DNA of 64,000 bases from Gracilibacillus ureilyticus (GTDB lineage: Bacteria; Bacillota; Bacilli; Bacillales; Amphibacillaceae). The position numbers and the translations under genes were made by a program. Below are positions 54,219 through 62,219 of this stretch, piece by piece (positions within the stretch are counted from its first letter, which is position 1; the number at the start of each line of letters is the position of its first letter). The DNA is taken from NCBI RefSeq assembly GCF_900111195.1, contig NZ_FOGL01000001.1:310001-374000 (forward strand). The letters are read 5' to 3'. The notes under the pieces are model-generated. The model made no database searches. It worked only from the letters and a program-made list of their open reading frames with translations, and was not told the DNA's origin.

Positions 54219-55745
54219 CTAATAATCATTCTGCATCAGTTTGCTCGCAAGTTTTTCCTCCCATAATTGATAACTTTTTTTATGCTTGATCAACGAGGGC
54301 TGCCAATATTCCCATTTAAAATCACAGTAGTCACAACACATCCCTAAAGGCTGCTGGACTCCTGATTGAAAGTGTTCATACAGAGCGACTCTTCTGCAAT
54401 TTGTTCGGTTTATCCAATCGACCATTTCATACATTTTTTTATGCTTGTAGATTTGTCTTTCCCAAATAGTATCTCTTATTGATTTAACGAAATCGTTTAT
54501 ATTAATTTTTTCTACATTAATTTTATCATTTATAATGATATCGTGCACTTCTAATTGATATTGAAAAAAACGCCACTGTATTTCATTTTCACCTGATACT
54601 TTGAGAAAGTAATCTTCCAGACTTGTTTTTTCTGTTAAACGATTATCAATAATGTACTTTACCGCATTTTCAATCAATGATATGTCGGGAAGTTCCGATT
54701 CAATTAAATGTCTGGAGATATGCTGATCGGTTTCATGAAAATATAACAGACTAACACTTTCTTTCCCATCTCTACCTGCTCTACCTACTTCCTGGATAAA
54801 AGATTCCAGTTGTGATGGAGCATGATAGTGAATGACTAGACGTACATCCATTTTATTGATACCCATTCCGAAGGCACTCGTACAGCAAATAATATCTAAC
54901 TGATTGGCCATAAATTGCTGCTGGATTAATAAACGGTCTGTTGTATCCATAGCTCCATGATAGTAAGCAGTTTTTAGATCAGCCAATTCATTTTGAAGGT
55001 AAGCTGACATATTTTCAGCTTCCTTTCTGCTGGAAAAATATATCATAGTCGGAACAGGATATTTTTCTAATGTCCCAACAATATCTTTCTTTTTCTCTGA
55101 AACCTCCGCAACTTTTTTTACCACGAAAGAAAGATTCGGTTTATCCATTGGATAAATGTATTTATTGCAATCTCTCAATTCCAATAAATCAATAATGTCT
55201 TCTTGTACTTCAGGTGTTGCTGTTGCTGTTACTGCCAGGACGGGTGGTGAACGTAACTCTTTATGAACATCGGTCAGCCGTAAATAATCAGGCCGAAATT
55301 CATAACCCCATTGGGAAATACAGTGAGCCTCATCTATAACAAACAGTGATAAATCGATTTTCTTCAACTGAGTAATGAAGAATGAATTTTGTAACATCTC
55401 AGGTGAGGTGAAAACAAGCTTATATTTGTTTAAATTTTTCATAGAATACTGTTTCTCATGTTTTGAAGTCATACTGTTAATCGCCACTACATCTTTCATG
55501 CCAAAAGATTTTAGTTCCTTTATTTGATCAGTCATCAGGGAAAGTAATGGTGAGATAACCAGGACAGTTCCCTTCATCAGCAGAGCTGGCAGCTGATAAC
55601 ATATGGACTTACCGGTACCAGTTGGCAAAACAGCAAGTGTATGCTGACGGAACAAAACAGATTGAATTATTTCTTTTTGACCTGTACGAAAAGTATTATA
55701 ACCGAAAAAACGTTCTAAATAGTCTTCTAAGGAGGTGTCATACAT
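54219..55745 (-). CDS. recQ: ATP-dependent DNA helicase, RecQ family (short form)
   Basis: This superfamily 2 helicase has motif I LPTGTGKS, the DEAH box VIDEAHCISQWGY, and motif VI VGRAGRDG. A cysteine cluster near the C-terminus (NCRRVALYEHF, then CCDYC) forms the zinc-binding site. There is no HRDC domain, as in the shorter of the two B. subtilis RecQ proteins. The ATG at 55745 follows AAGGGAAG; the longer frame overlaps ypbB. Confidence 0.94.
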   Translation of the reverse strand: MYDTSLEDYLERFFGYNTFRTGQKEIIQSVLFRQHTLAVLPTGTGKSICYQLPALLMKGTVLVISPLLSLMTDQIKELKSFGMKDVVAINSMTSKHEKQYSMKNLNKYKLVFTSPEMLQNSFFITQLKKIDLSLFVIDEAHCISQWGYEFRPDYLRLTDVHKELRSPPVLAVTATATPEVQEDIIDLLELRDCNKYIYPMDKPNLSFVVKKVAEVSEKKKDIVGTLEKYPVPTMIYFSSRKEAENMSAYLQNELADLKTAYYHGAMDTTDRLLIQQQFMANQLDIICCTSAFGMGINKMDVRLVIHYHAPSQLESFIQEVGRAGRDGKESVSLLYFHETDQHISRHLIESELPDISLIENAVKYIIDNRLTEKTSLEDYFLKVSGENEIQWRFFQYQLEVHDIIINDKINVEKININDFVKSIRDTIWERQIYKHKKMYEMVDWINRTNCRRVALYEHFQSGVQQPLGMCCDYCDFKWEYWQPSLIKHKKSYQLWEEKLASKLMQNDY

Positions 55746-55761
55746 AAATTTACTTCCCTTC

Positions 55762-56805
55762 TTACAACGGTTTGTGCCATAACGCAATGACCAGTTTAAT
55801 CTGAAAATAGGATATATGTTCTGGCAAGAGTGATTTTAATATTTTTAACTGCTTAGTATTTGTCTTTTCCATCACTTCGCTAATAGTGTTATATATCTCT
55901 GTACCCATATGTCTCGTCCATTCCACTTTTTCTGCATATGCTATTTCAATGATATGGTCCTGGATTGTGCTCTCCTTAAGACTTCTGTATGCAGCAATTT
56001 CACCAATAGTGTGACCTCTACTGTATAATTTGTATGTAGCTAAGGCCGACTCTGTTACTGGAAGATCGCTTTGCTGATTAATTATATACGGGAAAACATT
56101 ATATTTATCTGGATGCTTAGATTCATCCAACATCAAATGGACAACATTCATTAAATAACAATGAACATCTTCCTTAGTCATAATATATTTTGATGCAAGC
56201 TGATGCTGACTTAAACCAATTTCCTTAGCAGATGTAATATGATCCGTAAAAATCTCGATACTGGATTGGGGAAGACGATTCACTGTAAAACACTTATACA
56301 AATCCCCGTATAGATCCCTTAATAAGATCGAAATGTCGAGGTCTTTTTGCTTTAAAAATTGTTTGACATTACTTTGAGCGGAAGAATTATCAATAACAGG
56401 AATAAATCGATAATTATTAACAAAAATATTTGTAGCGGTTTGAATAAGAAGAATTAATGTCGCTAAAAATGGTGGTGCCATTCGCTCGAAAACCATCCCT
56501 CTAAAATGCAAATCTTGATATTGCTGTGCCTGTACAGTTAAGTGATACTTTCCTGCATCACTTAACTGCGCAAAACCCTGCTTATTATATACTATATAAC
56601 TTTTTTGAACCAGATTATCAATTGCATTGTTAAAGTCTACTCTTTTTAATGAACGATAGACCCCAAAATAATCCGTTAGATTATATAAATGACTGTCCTG
56701 GATTGTCTGGGTAGACTTTTTCCCTGTTAATAAATAGAATATATTAGCAAGTGAGCGTTCCGCTTTTAAAGCTTTGATACAATGTAACAGAATATATTGA
56801 AACAT
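55762..56805 (-). CDS. ypbB: YpbB, helicase-associated helix-turn-helix protein
   Basis: A 347-residue, mainly helical protein. Near its C-terminus it has a winged-helix-like motif (about 260-295; LYSRGHTIGEIAAYRSLKES), typical of proteins encoded next to recQ. It probably works with the RecQ helicase encoded directly downstream, but no activity is proven. The ATG at 56805 follows GGAGG. Confidence 0.87.
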   Translation of the reverse strand: MFQYILLHCIKALKAERSLANIFYLLTGKKSTQTIQDSHLYNLTDYFGVYRSLKRVDFNNAIDNLVQKSYIVYNKQGFAQLSDAGKYHLTVQAQQYQDLHFRGMVFERMAPPFLATLILLIQTATNIFVNNYRFIPVIDNSSAQSNVKQFLKQKDLDISILLRDLYGDLYKCFTVNRLPQSSIEIFTDHITSAKEIGLSQHQLASKYIMTKEDVHCYLMNVVHLMLDESKHPDKYNVFPYIINQQSDLPVTESALATYKLYSRGHTIGEIAAYRSLKESTIQDHIIEIAYAEKVEWTRHMGTEIYNTISEVMEKTNTKQLKILKSLLPEHISYFQIKLVIALWHKPL

Positions 56806-56924
56806 AATAATATCCTCCATCTTCCCTTCATTCTATCAAGGTTAATTGAAAAGATAAACTTATTTTTTTTCTTATTTTCATATGGTATGATTAATGAAAC
56901 ATCTAGGAATATAAAGGAGAATAA

Positions 56925-57155
56925 ATGATGCCCTATTTCACGTGGGTAGACAAAGAAACATGTATTGCCTGTGGACTTTGCGGAGCAATTGCCGAAAATG
57001 TCTTTGATTATGATGATGAAGGACTGGCATATGGAAAGCTCGATTGTAATAAAGGCACCTCCCCGATTCCAACAGAGGATGAAGAGGAATTTATGGAGGC
57101 GTATGAATCGTGTCCAACAGAATCAATAAAAAAGCAATCTTCTCCCTATAGATAA
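56925..57155 (+). CDS. fer: Ferredoxin, single [4Fe-4S] type
   Basis: The cluster ligands are Cys13, Cys16 and Cys19 (CIACGLC) and a later Cys in YESCPTES. It is 76 residues long and acidic, as usual for Bacillus Fer. Two adjacent ATG codons follow AAAGGAG. It is transcribed away from ypbB. In B. subtilis fmnP and serA come next; here the sigX-rsiX pair follows in the opposite direction. Confidence 0.95.
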   Translation: MMPYFTWVDKETCIACGLCGAIAENVFDYDDEGLAYGKLDCNKGTSPIPTEDEEEFMEAYESCPTESIKKQSSPYR

Positions 57156-57186
57156 AAGCAACTAGTACTATCTGCACTAGTTGCTT
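57156..57186. terminator. Bidirectional terminator between fer and rsiX
   Basis: A perfect 11-bp stem (57156-57166 with 57176-57186) and 9-nt loop separate the convergent genes. TTATTTAC follows on the plus strand and TTTTATC on the minus strand. Confidence 0.85.
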
Positions 57187-57203
57187 ATTTACACCTTCTC
57201 TAT

Positions 57204-58421
57204 TTAATAAACCGGATTTATTATATCAGGAACTTCAAGTGGTTGGTTTAATTGATACATACCAGCCTGCTCAATATTTATGTCGAAATGAACTTGTTTA
57301 AAACCAAAACTTTTTGCGGTGAACATAATAGCTTCAATCATTGTTACAGTCCCCTGATTATTCCCAATTAGAGGTGAATGTATGGAGACTGTAATTACAT
57401 TTTCCTCATTAACAACATCAATTTCAGCATCGCCTGGTATTACTCCCCTTACATGAAATGCTTCTTCATCTTTCTTCATTTCCTCCAATGCACCAATAAA
57501 TGATTCCACCTCAGAATTGGAAACAGGAACCAGCCAAAACGGCGACCCTTCCTTATATTGGTATATCTTATAGAAGGTATTTGTTCGGTAGTCAGGCGAA
57601 AAATGATTATCCTGTTTAGTAAAAGGGTGATTACCAGTTAAAGTAACCTGTTCTATACGTAAAGGTGCAAGAATATCTTCCAGCATATACCGAAACATCT
57701 GGTAATTGGCACTACTAGATAAATCTGATTCTATGCTATTCATCTCAATCTCTGCCTGCTGTTCTTCTTCCCTTATAAAAAATTCAAAAGTATCAAACCC
57801 GAGAGCAGAAAAGCCGTTCTCTGACAAAGATATATAATTACTGGCATTATTATAAATTGTTTTCAGGTCATTATCCAATTCATCAGTATCCCGAAAAGAA
57901 ATTGGCACGGTATATTGTGCATCTTCCGTTGCCCATGATGTAAAAACTACCTCGTCAAGTTCCATCTCAGTATCTAACCGGTATACAAAATTATCCTGAT
58001 CAATATAGTGAAACAGTGAACGGTCATCCTCTGGAGGAGCAAAAATAGTACTGTTCTCTGCCACATTCTCTTCAGTTCCTTTATCTTCTAAGCTTGATTC
58101 TTTCATTAGTTGTGAATCCTGGATCTCCGTTTCACTAGATTCCGATGTAGCAGATTCCTGTCTGCTCTCCATATCTGAACTGCTACTGAAAGGAAAATCA
58201 TCTATGCCGTTTACAATGATCAACAAGAGGAGTAAACAGCCAGCAGCAGCTAATGTCGGAAAAACCCACAGCTTTCTGTTTTTCTGTTTTAGTAATGGTT
58301 CATTTACTTCTGTTTGGACTTTTTGATAAATATATTCTTTATCTCGTTTATCCTTGATTGAAGGCAGTTCTACTAACATTTTCTCGACTTTATTTTTTGT
58401 ATCAGGATGATTTGCTGCCAT
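57204..58421 (-). CDS. rsiX: Anti-sigma factor RsiX-like membrane protein
   Basis: The cytoplasmic N-terminus (about 1-50) would bind the sigma factor. One transmembrane helix (about 53-70) follows, then a Ser/Glu-rich linker (about 75-130) and a large extracellular domain with two similar alpha/beta halves. The ATG at 58421 is one base past the sigX stop and nine bases after AAGGAGG. The assignment rests on adjacency to an ECF sigma factor and on topology; sequence similarity to RsiX is weak to my eye. Confidence 0.82.
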   Translation of the reverse strand: MAANHPDTKNKVEKMLVELPSIKDKRDKEYIYQKVQTEVNEPLLKQKNRKLWVFPTLAAAGCLLLLLIIVNGIDDFPFSSSSDMESRQESATSESSETEIQDSQLMKESSLEDKGTEENVAENSTIFAPPEDDRSLFHYIDQDNFVYRLDTEMELDEVVFTSWATEDAQYTVPISFRDTDELDNDLKTIYNNASNYISLSENGFSALGFDTFEFFIREEEQQAEIEMNSIESDLSSSANYQMFRYMLEDILAPLRIEQVTLTGNHPFTKQDNHFSPDYRTNTFYKIYQYKEGSPFWLVPVSNSEVESFIGALEEMKKDEEAFHVRGVIPGDAEIDVVNEENVITVSIHSPLIGNNQGTVTMIEAIMFTAKSFGFKQVHFDINIEQAGMYQLNQPLEVPDIINPVY

Positions 58422-58422
58422 T

Positions 58423-58953
58423 TTACACATCCTCCTTCTCATCAGCATTCCCCATCTTCTGCTGCAAAAATTTCACAGCTCGATGTTGCGTTGTTTTTAC
58501 TTTGCTTGTCGACCAGCCTAATATATCCGAAGTTTCCTGGATGGTAAATTCCTGAAGGTATCTTAAGATAATAACCTGCTTTTGATCGATTGTACAATGA
58601 TCTAAACAGTTATACAGCCGTTTCATCTCATCATCCAGTAGTGCCACTTCTTCAGGAAGAGGATGATTGGAAGATAATGTTTCGTCAGCTTTTGACCAGT
58701 TAAAGAAACTTATTAAGCGATTCCTTTTTCTTTTTAATTTCCTAAAATAATCGTAAGTTACATGTCTCGCAATGGAGAATAACCATGTTTTCTCGCTGCT
58801 GTCACCTTTAAAATTATGATATGAACGTATTACGCGTATATAGACCTCTTGAACTATATCCTCGGTTTCCTGTTTGTTTTTAACCATATAAAATACAAAT
58901 TGGTACAGATCCTGATGATACCGATGGTAAAAATCATCAAAAGTGGCCTTCAC
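58423..58953 (-). CDS. sigX: ECF sigma factor SigX
   Basis: Region 2 (ETEDIVQEVYIRVIRSY) and region 4 with its HTH (TIQETSDILGWSTSKVKTTQH) are complete; the length is 176 residues. In B. subtilis SigX controls surface-charge and cell-envelope genes. The start is GTG, seven bases after AAAGGGGG. It is next to its likely anti-sigma gene and the res cluster, as in B. subtilis. A matching promoter upstream suggests autoregulation. Confidence 0.9.
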   Translation of the reverse strand: MKATFDDFYHRYHQDLYQFVFYMVKNKQETEDIVQEVYIRVIRSYHNFKGDSSEKTWLFSIARHVTYDYFRKLKRKRNRLISFFNWSKADETLSSNHPLPEEVALLDDEMKRLYNCLDHCTIDQKQVIILRYLQEFTIQETSDILGWSTSKVKTTQHRAVKFLQQKMGNADEKEDV

Positions 58954-58980
58954 GGGTAGACCCCCTTTACTAATTAAGTT

Positions 58981-59006
58981 GTCGATTTATATGAAAAAAA
59001 GTTACA
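58981..59006 (-). promoter_or_regulatory. ECF (sigma-X-type) autoregulatory promoter of sigX
   Basis: The minus strand reads TGTAAC (59001-59006), a 16-bp T-rich spacer and CGAC (58981-58984), a close match to the known sigma-X consensus. A transcript would start about 20 bases before the GTG of sigX. Confidence 0.8.
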
Positions 59007-59024
59007 ACAATCCTGTAACTTTTT
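58994..59024 (-). terminator. Terminator after the B12-uptake genes, overlapping the sigX promoter
   Basis: A perfect 11-bp stem (58996-59006 with 59014-59024), 7-nt loop and T-run in the minus transcript lie directly past the stop at 59033. Its 3' arm is the -35 region of the sigX promoter. Confidence 0.85.
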
Positions 59025-59032
59025 ATCTGAAA

Positions 59033-59545
59033 CTATTTCTCTATACGAGCCTTCACTCGCTCCGAAGTTAATATTCTGTTAATTATCGGAAATAACAATA
59101 TAACGAACATGATATTCCCTAATGCGTGAAAAGTATTAAACGGCAAACTTGATAAGAAATATGGCAGGAAACTGCCACTATAAGTGAAAGTACCAATATC
59201 CAGTATGAATCCATATAAATATGCTGCAAAAAAACTGTAAAGCGAAACAGGAATAAGGGGGTTCTTCCATTTGCGAAGTTTCAACATTCCTGAAAATAAA
59301 CCGACTATCCCCCATCCAATTATCTGCCAGATTGTCCAAATCCCCATTCCCAGTAATAGGTTAGATAGATAAGTCGAGACAACTGCTAGTAAAGTAGCGG
59401 AATATGGTCCAAGAAAGAAACCAGTTATTACTACAATGGCAGTGACAGGCTGAATATTAGGCAGGAATTGAAAAAAAAATCTGCCTGTAACTGCCAGTGC
59501 AGATAAAAGAGCCAGAATTGTAAACGTATGTATGTTTATACGCAT
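59033..59545 (-). CDS. ECF transporter S component, probably for cobalamin
   Basis: Five to six transmembrane helices in 170 residues, with the QPVTAIVVITGFFLGP segment, fit the substrate-binding S subunits of energy-coupling-factor transporters. It would need the shared EcfA/EcfT module from elsewhere. Specificity for B12 is inferred from the cobalamin riboswitch at the head of the operon and from the DUF4430 lipoprotein just upstream. Its ATG overlaps the upstream stop by one base (TAATG). A strong terminator follows. Confidence 0.85.
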   Translation of the reverse strand: MRINIHTFTILALLSALAVTGRFFFQFLPNIQPVTAIVVITGFFLGPYSATLLAVVSTYLSNLLLGMGIWTIWQIIGWGIVGLFSGMLKLRKWKNPLIPVSLYSFFAAYLYGFILDIGTFTYSGSFLPYFLSSLPFNTFHALGNIMFVILLFPIINRILTSERVKARIEK

Positions 59546-59928
59546 TACTCTACATTACCTAAATTAAAAACTATGTCATCTCCAGGCTTTAACTGGTAAT
59601 CATTAGCACCCGTTGTAGCCGGCTCCCCATTAATATTGTATAACCAATATTTATTTTCCGTAACATTCTGCTCATAACCTTCAATTGAAGTTATGAATCC
59701 CTCGTCGGATTCTATTTCAAAGTTTTCTTCCAACAAATCCATCAAATTCTTTTCTTCATTAATCTCAATATCTTTTTCTGCAATTATTTCTTCCTCAATA
59801 GAGATTGTAATTTGGGCTGTTTCGCTTACATCTTTATTTGGAATTTCATCCTGTTCCGCTGCAGAACAGCCTGCTAAAATAAACATACCTAAAAATATTG
59901 CGGTTATCATTTTGTACCAGTTTTTCAT
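59545..59928 (-). CDS. DUF4430-domain lipoprotein, probable cobalamin-binding partner
   Basis: A signal peptide ends at lipobox LAGC (about residues 18-21). The mature domain has the DUF4430 pattern YWLYNINGEPATTGANDYQLKPGD near the C-terminus. This family is related to the C-terminal domain of eukaryotic B12 carriers such as transcobalamin. It probably captures B12 at the surface for the ECF S component encoded directly downstream. The ribosome site AAGGAGG is placed in a hairpin. Confidence 0.85.
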   Translation of the reverse strand: MKNWYKMITAIFLGMFILAGCSAAEQDEIPNKDVSETAQITISIEEEIIAEKDIEINEEKNLMDLLEENFEIESDEGFITSIEGYEQNVTENKYWLYNINGEPATTGANDYQLKPGDDIVFNLGNVE

Positions 59929-59937
59929 AAAATTTTA

Positions 59938-59957
59938 CCTCCTTAAAGAATAGGAGG
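59938..59957 (-). promoter_or_regulatory. Hairpin sequestering the ribosome site of the lipoprotein gene
   Basis: CCTCC (59953-59957 read on the minus strand) can pair with the ribosome site GGAGG (59938-59942) across a 10-nt loop. No T-run follows, so regulation at translation is likely. Confidence 0.5.
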
Positions 59958-60029
59958 ATCTAACATTAGGGTAGATAGTGGATCATTATACTACCTGCAA
60001 TGCTCAATCCTCGAAGCATTCGCTTTTTA

Positions 60030-60176
60030 TGAATCGGCAGGTCTCCTGACTTGTGCATTTTCCTACTCCGGGTCTTCTCATACATTCGTACAATGACTAT
60101 TCCGTTTCGTGAACACTTACAGTTGCGAGGACAGTTCTGGATTTTCACCAGTTTCCCTATTAAGTAGAATTACACC
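60030..60176 (-). ncRNA. Cobalamin riboswitch
   Basis: The minus transcript contains the conserved aptamer core in order: GGTGAAAATCC, then ACTGTCCTCGCAACTGTAAG, then the B12 box GTCAGGAGACCTGCC (60036-60050). It lies in the leader of the lipoprotein/ECF S genes, starting only about 15 bases after the resD stop. Known cobalamin riboswitches repress B12 uptake genes when the vitamin is plentiful. Confidence 0.95.
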
Positions 60177-60190
60177 AATACATAATAAAA

Positions 60191-60898
60191 TTACTTAATT
60201 TCAAACTTGTAACCGACTCCCCACACCGTTACAATCATTTTTGAGGCATCCTCGGATACTTTGCTAAGTTTTTCCCGCAGTCTTTTCACATGGGTATCCA
60301 CTGTTCGAAGATCACCAAAAAACTCATATTTCCAAACCTCTTTCAGTAATTCCTCCCGATCATAAACTTTGTCAGGAGCTTTAGCCAGAAATAAGAGCAG
60401 CTCATATTCCTTTGGTGTTAAACTCACTTCTTTATTGTCTGCCAGAACACGGTGGGCATCATTGTCAATCACTAAGTGCGGAAATTCGATCATATCCTTG
60501 GAACGGTTTGACTGGTTGGATACAGATTGACTTCCAGTTCGTCGCAGCAAGGCTTTCACACGTAAAACTACTTCTCTGGGACTAAACGGTTTTACAATAT
60601 AATCGTCAGTTCCAGCTTCGAAGCCATGTATTCTGCTAATCTCTTCACCCTTTGCTGTTAACATCATAATAGGAGTTGCTTTTTTCTCTCTGATTTCTTT
60701 GCAGACTTCTAAGCCGTCTTTGCCTGGCATCATGACATCTAAAAGAATAACTTCGTAATCATTATTCAATGCTTTATGTAAACCTTCTTCACCATCTTCT
60801 GCCTCTTCTACTTCATATTCTTCTCTTTCTAAATACATTCTTAATAGTCGTCTAATTCTTTCTTCGTCATCTACTACAAGTACTTTTCTGTTTTCCAT
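60191..60898 (-). CDS. resD: Two-component response regulator ResD
   Basis: The receiver domain has acid pocket D10/D11 and phosphoacceptor D54 (LLDVMMPG), followed by an OmpR-type winged helix (about 130-232, with TVDTHVKRLREKL). In B. subtilis ResD with kinase ResE controls aerobic and anaerobic respiration. The ATG at 60898 is preferred over a TTG two codons earlier. The resE gene that should follow is not present; the B12 riboswitch follows instead. Confidence 0.93.
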   Translation of the reverse strand: MENRKVLVVDDEERIRRLLRMYLEREEYEVEEAEDGEEGLHKALNNDYEVILLDVMMPGKDGLEVCKEIREKKATPIMMLTAKGEEISRIHGFEAGTDDYIVKPFSPREVVLRVKALLRRTGSQSVSNQSNRSKDMIEFPHLVIDNDAHRVLADNKEVSLTPKEYELLLFLAKAPDKVYDREELLKEVWKYEFFGDLRTVDTHVKRLREKLSKVSEDASKMIVTVWGVGYKFEIK

Positions 60899-60927
60899 TA
60901 ACAATTCCTACCCCCTGTCCCAATAAT

Positions 60928-60956
60928 AGTATATACGGAAAAAGTACAAGGGACAA
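60928..60956 (-). promoter_or_regulatory. Sigma-A-type promoter of resD
   Basis: The minus strand reads TTGTCC (60951-60956), a 17-bp spacer and TATACT (60928-60933), about 25 bases before the resD ribosome site. It overlaps the resC terminator. Confidence 0.6.
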
Positions 60957-60973
60957 TTATCTCTTGTACTTTT
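60940..60973 (-). terminator. Terminator after resABC
   Basis: An 11-bp perfect stem (60940-60950 with 60963-60973) with a 12-nt loop follows the resC stop; the minus transcript continues with TTTTTCC. Confidence 0.75.
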
Positions 60974-60997
60974 ATGAATAAATTTTACATAATTAGA

Positions 60998-62188
60998 TTA
61001 TGCGTAAGAGTGAAGGCCTGCAAGCACTAAGTTCACTACAATCAAATTGAACATAATAATAGCGAAACCTACTACAGCGAGCCATGCTGATTTTTCACCA
61101 TGCCAGCCTCTGGTTAATCTCAAATGGAGGAAAATAGCATAAAAAAACCATGTAATAAGTGCCCAAACTTCTTTAGGGTCCCATCCCCAATACCTATTCC
61201 AAGCTTCCTGTGCCCAAATGGCAGCAAAAATTAATCCTCCCAGTGTAAATACCGGGAAACCAATTGCGACAGCTCTGTAACATACTTCATCCAACAGTTC
61301 AGGGTTTGCTTTATTTAAGAGTGGCTGGATAGCCTTTGCTACACGTTTTTTTAGTATGAGTAAAGTAATACCATAAAGAACAAGTCCAACTAAAAGTGAC
61401 CAAACTAATGTATTTAATTTTTTTGATGCTTCTACTCCATGCAGCCATTCGGGAGCAGGAATTATTCCATCCATTTTATTTTCTGTTATTAGTGTACCAT
61501 TATAAGGCCCGATAATTGCAGGTAATGTGTATTCCATTTCCACTTGTTGCTCATCTACTTCCAGTTCAAAGGTAGCAGAATAATCTGCAAGCGTAAATCC
61601 CCATGATATGACAGCAAAACCAATGGCAGAAAAAATAGAATAGATAATTACTTCTAACAGAAAATTACGGCCAGTTAAACGTTCTTGACTAATTTGTTTA
61701 ATAAGATAAATTATCCCTGCAACAAAACTGACTGCCAGAATAGCTTCACCTAAAGCAACAGTTGTCACATGTATGTATAACCAATGACTTTTCAGAGATG
61801 GTACGAGTGGTGAAATTTCCTGAGGGAATACACTGGCATATCCTATAATAACTAATGTGACAGGTAAAGCAAACAATCCAAGCATTTCAATACGGTATAT
61901 AAAATATAGAATAACAAAGGCCAGGACAAGCATCATACTAAAGAAAGTTACAAATTCAAACATGTTACTTACCGGTGCATGCCCACTCGCAATCCATCTT
62001 GTAATAAAATAACTAAGTTGTGTTAAAAATCCAATAATTGTAGTGCTTAGTGCTAATAAATGAAGTTTAGTAAACTTTTTTTCATGTCGCTTATCCTTGA
62101 TAGTGGCAGCAAATAATACTGTTGAAATAAAGTAAAGGACAAAAGCAGCATATAATAGTACACTGCTCCAAAATAATAAATCCTCCAT
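60998..62188 (-). CDS. resC: Cytochrome c biogenesis protein ResC (CcsA type)
   Basis: This multi-pass membrane protein with about eight helices carries the heme-binding WWD-type segment WNRYWGWDPKEVWALITW. With ResB it forms the system II heme lyase that attaches heme to apocytochromes c such as QcrC. The length of 396 residues is normal. It follows resB by 31 bases. Confidence 0.95.
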   Translation of the reverse strand: MEDLLFWSSVLLYAAFVLYFISTVLFAATIKDKRHEKKFTKLHLLALSTTIIGFLTQLSYFITRWIASGHAPVSNMFEFVTFFSMMLVLAFVILYFIYRIEMLGLFALPVTLVIIGYASVFPQEISPLVPSLKSHWLYIHVTTVALGEAILAVSFVAGIIYLIKQISQERLTGRNFLLEVIIYSIFSAIGFAVISWGFTLADYSATFELEVDEQQVEMEYTLPAIIGPYNGTLITENKMDGIIPAPEWLHGVEASKKLNTLVWSLLVGLVLYGITLLILKKRVAKAIQPLLNKANPELLDEVCYRAVAIGFPVFTLGGLIFAAIWAQEAWNRYWGWDPKEVWALITWFFYAIFLHLRLTRGWHGEKSAWLAVVGFAIIMFNLIVVNLVLAGLHSYA

Positions 62189-62219
62189 CGGTGTGACCCT
62201 CCTTCGTTTTGCATTCTTT

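Noticed and set aside
59966-60148. A 60-codon minus-strand frame
   Set aside because: It falls inside the cobalamin riboswitch; the conserved bases are explained by the RNA.
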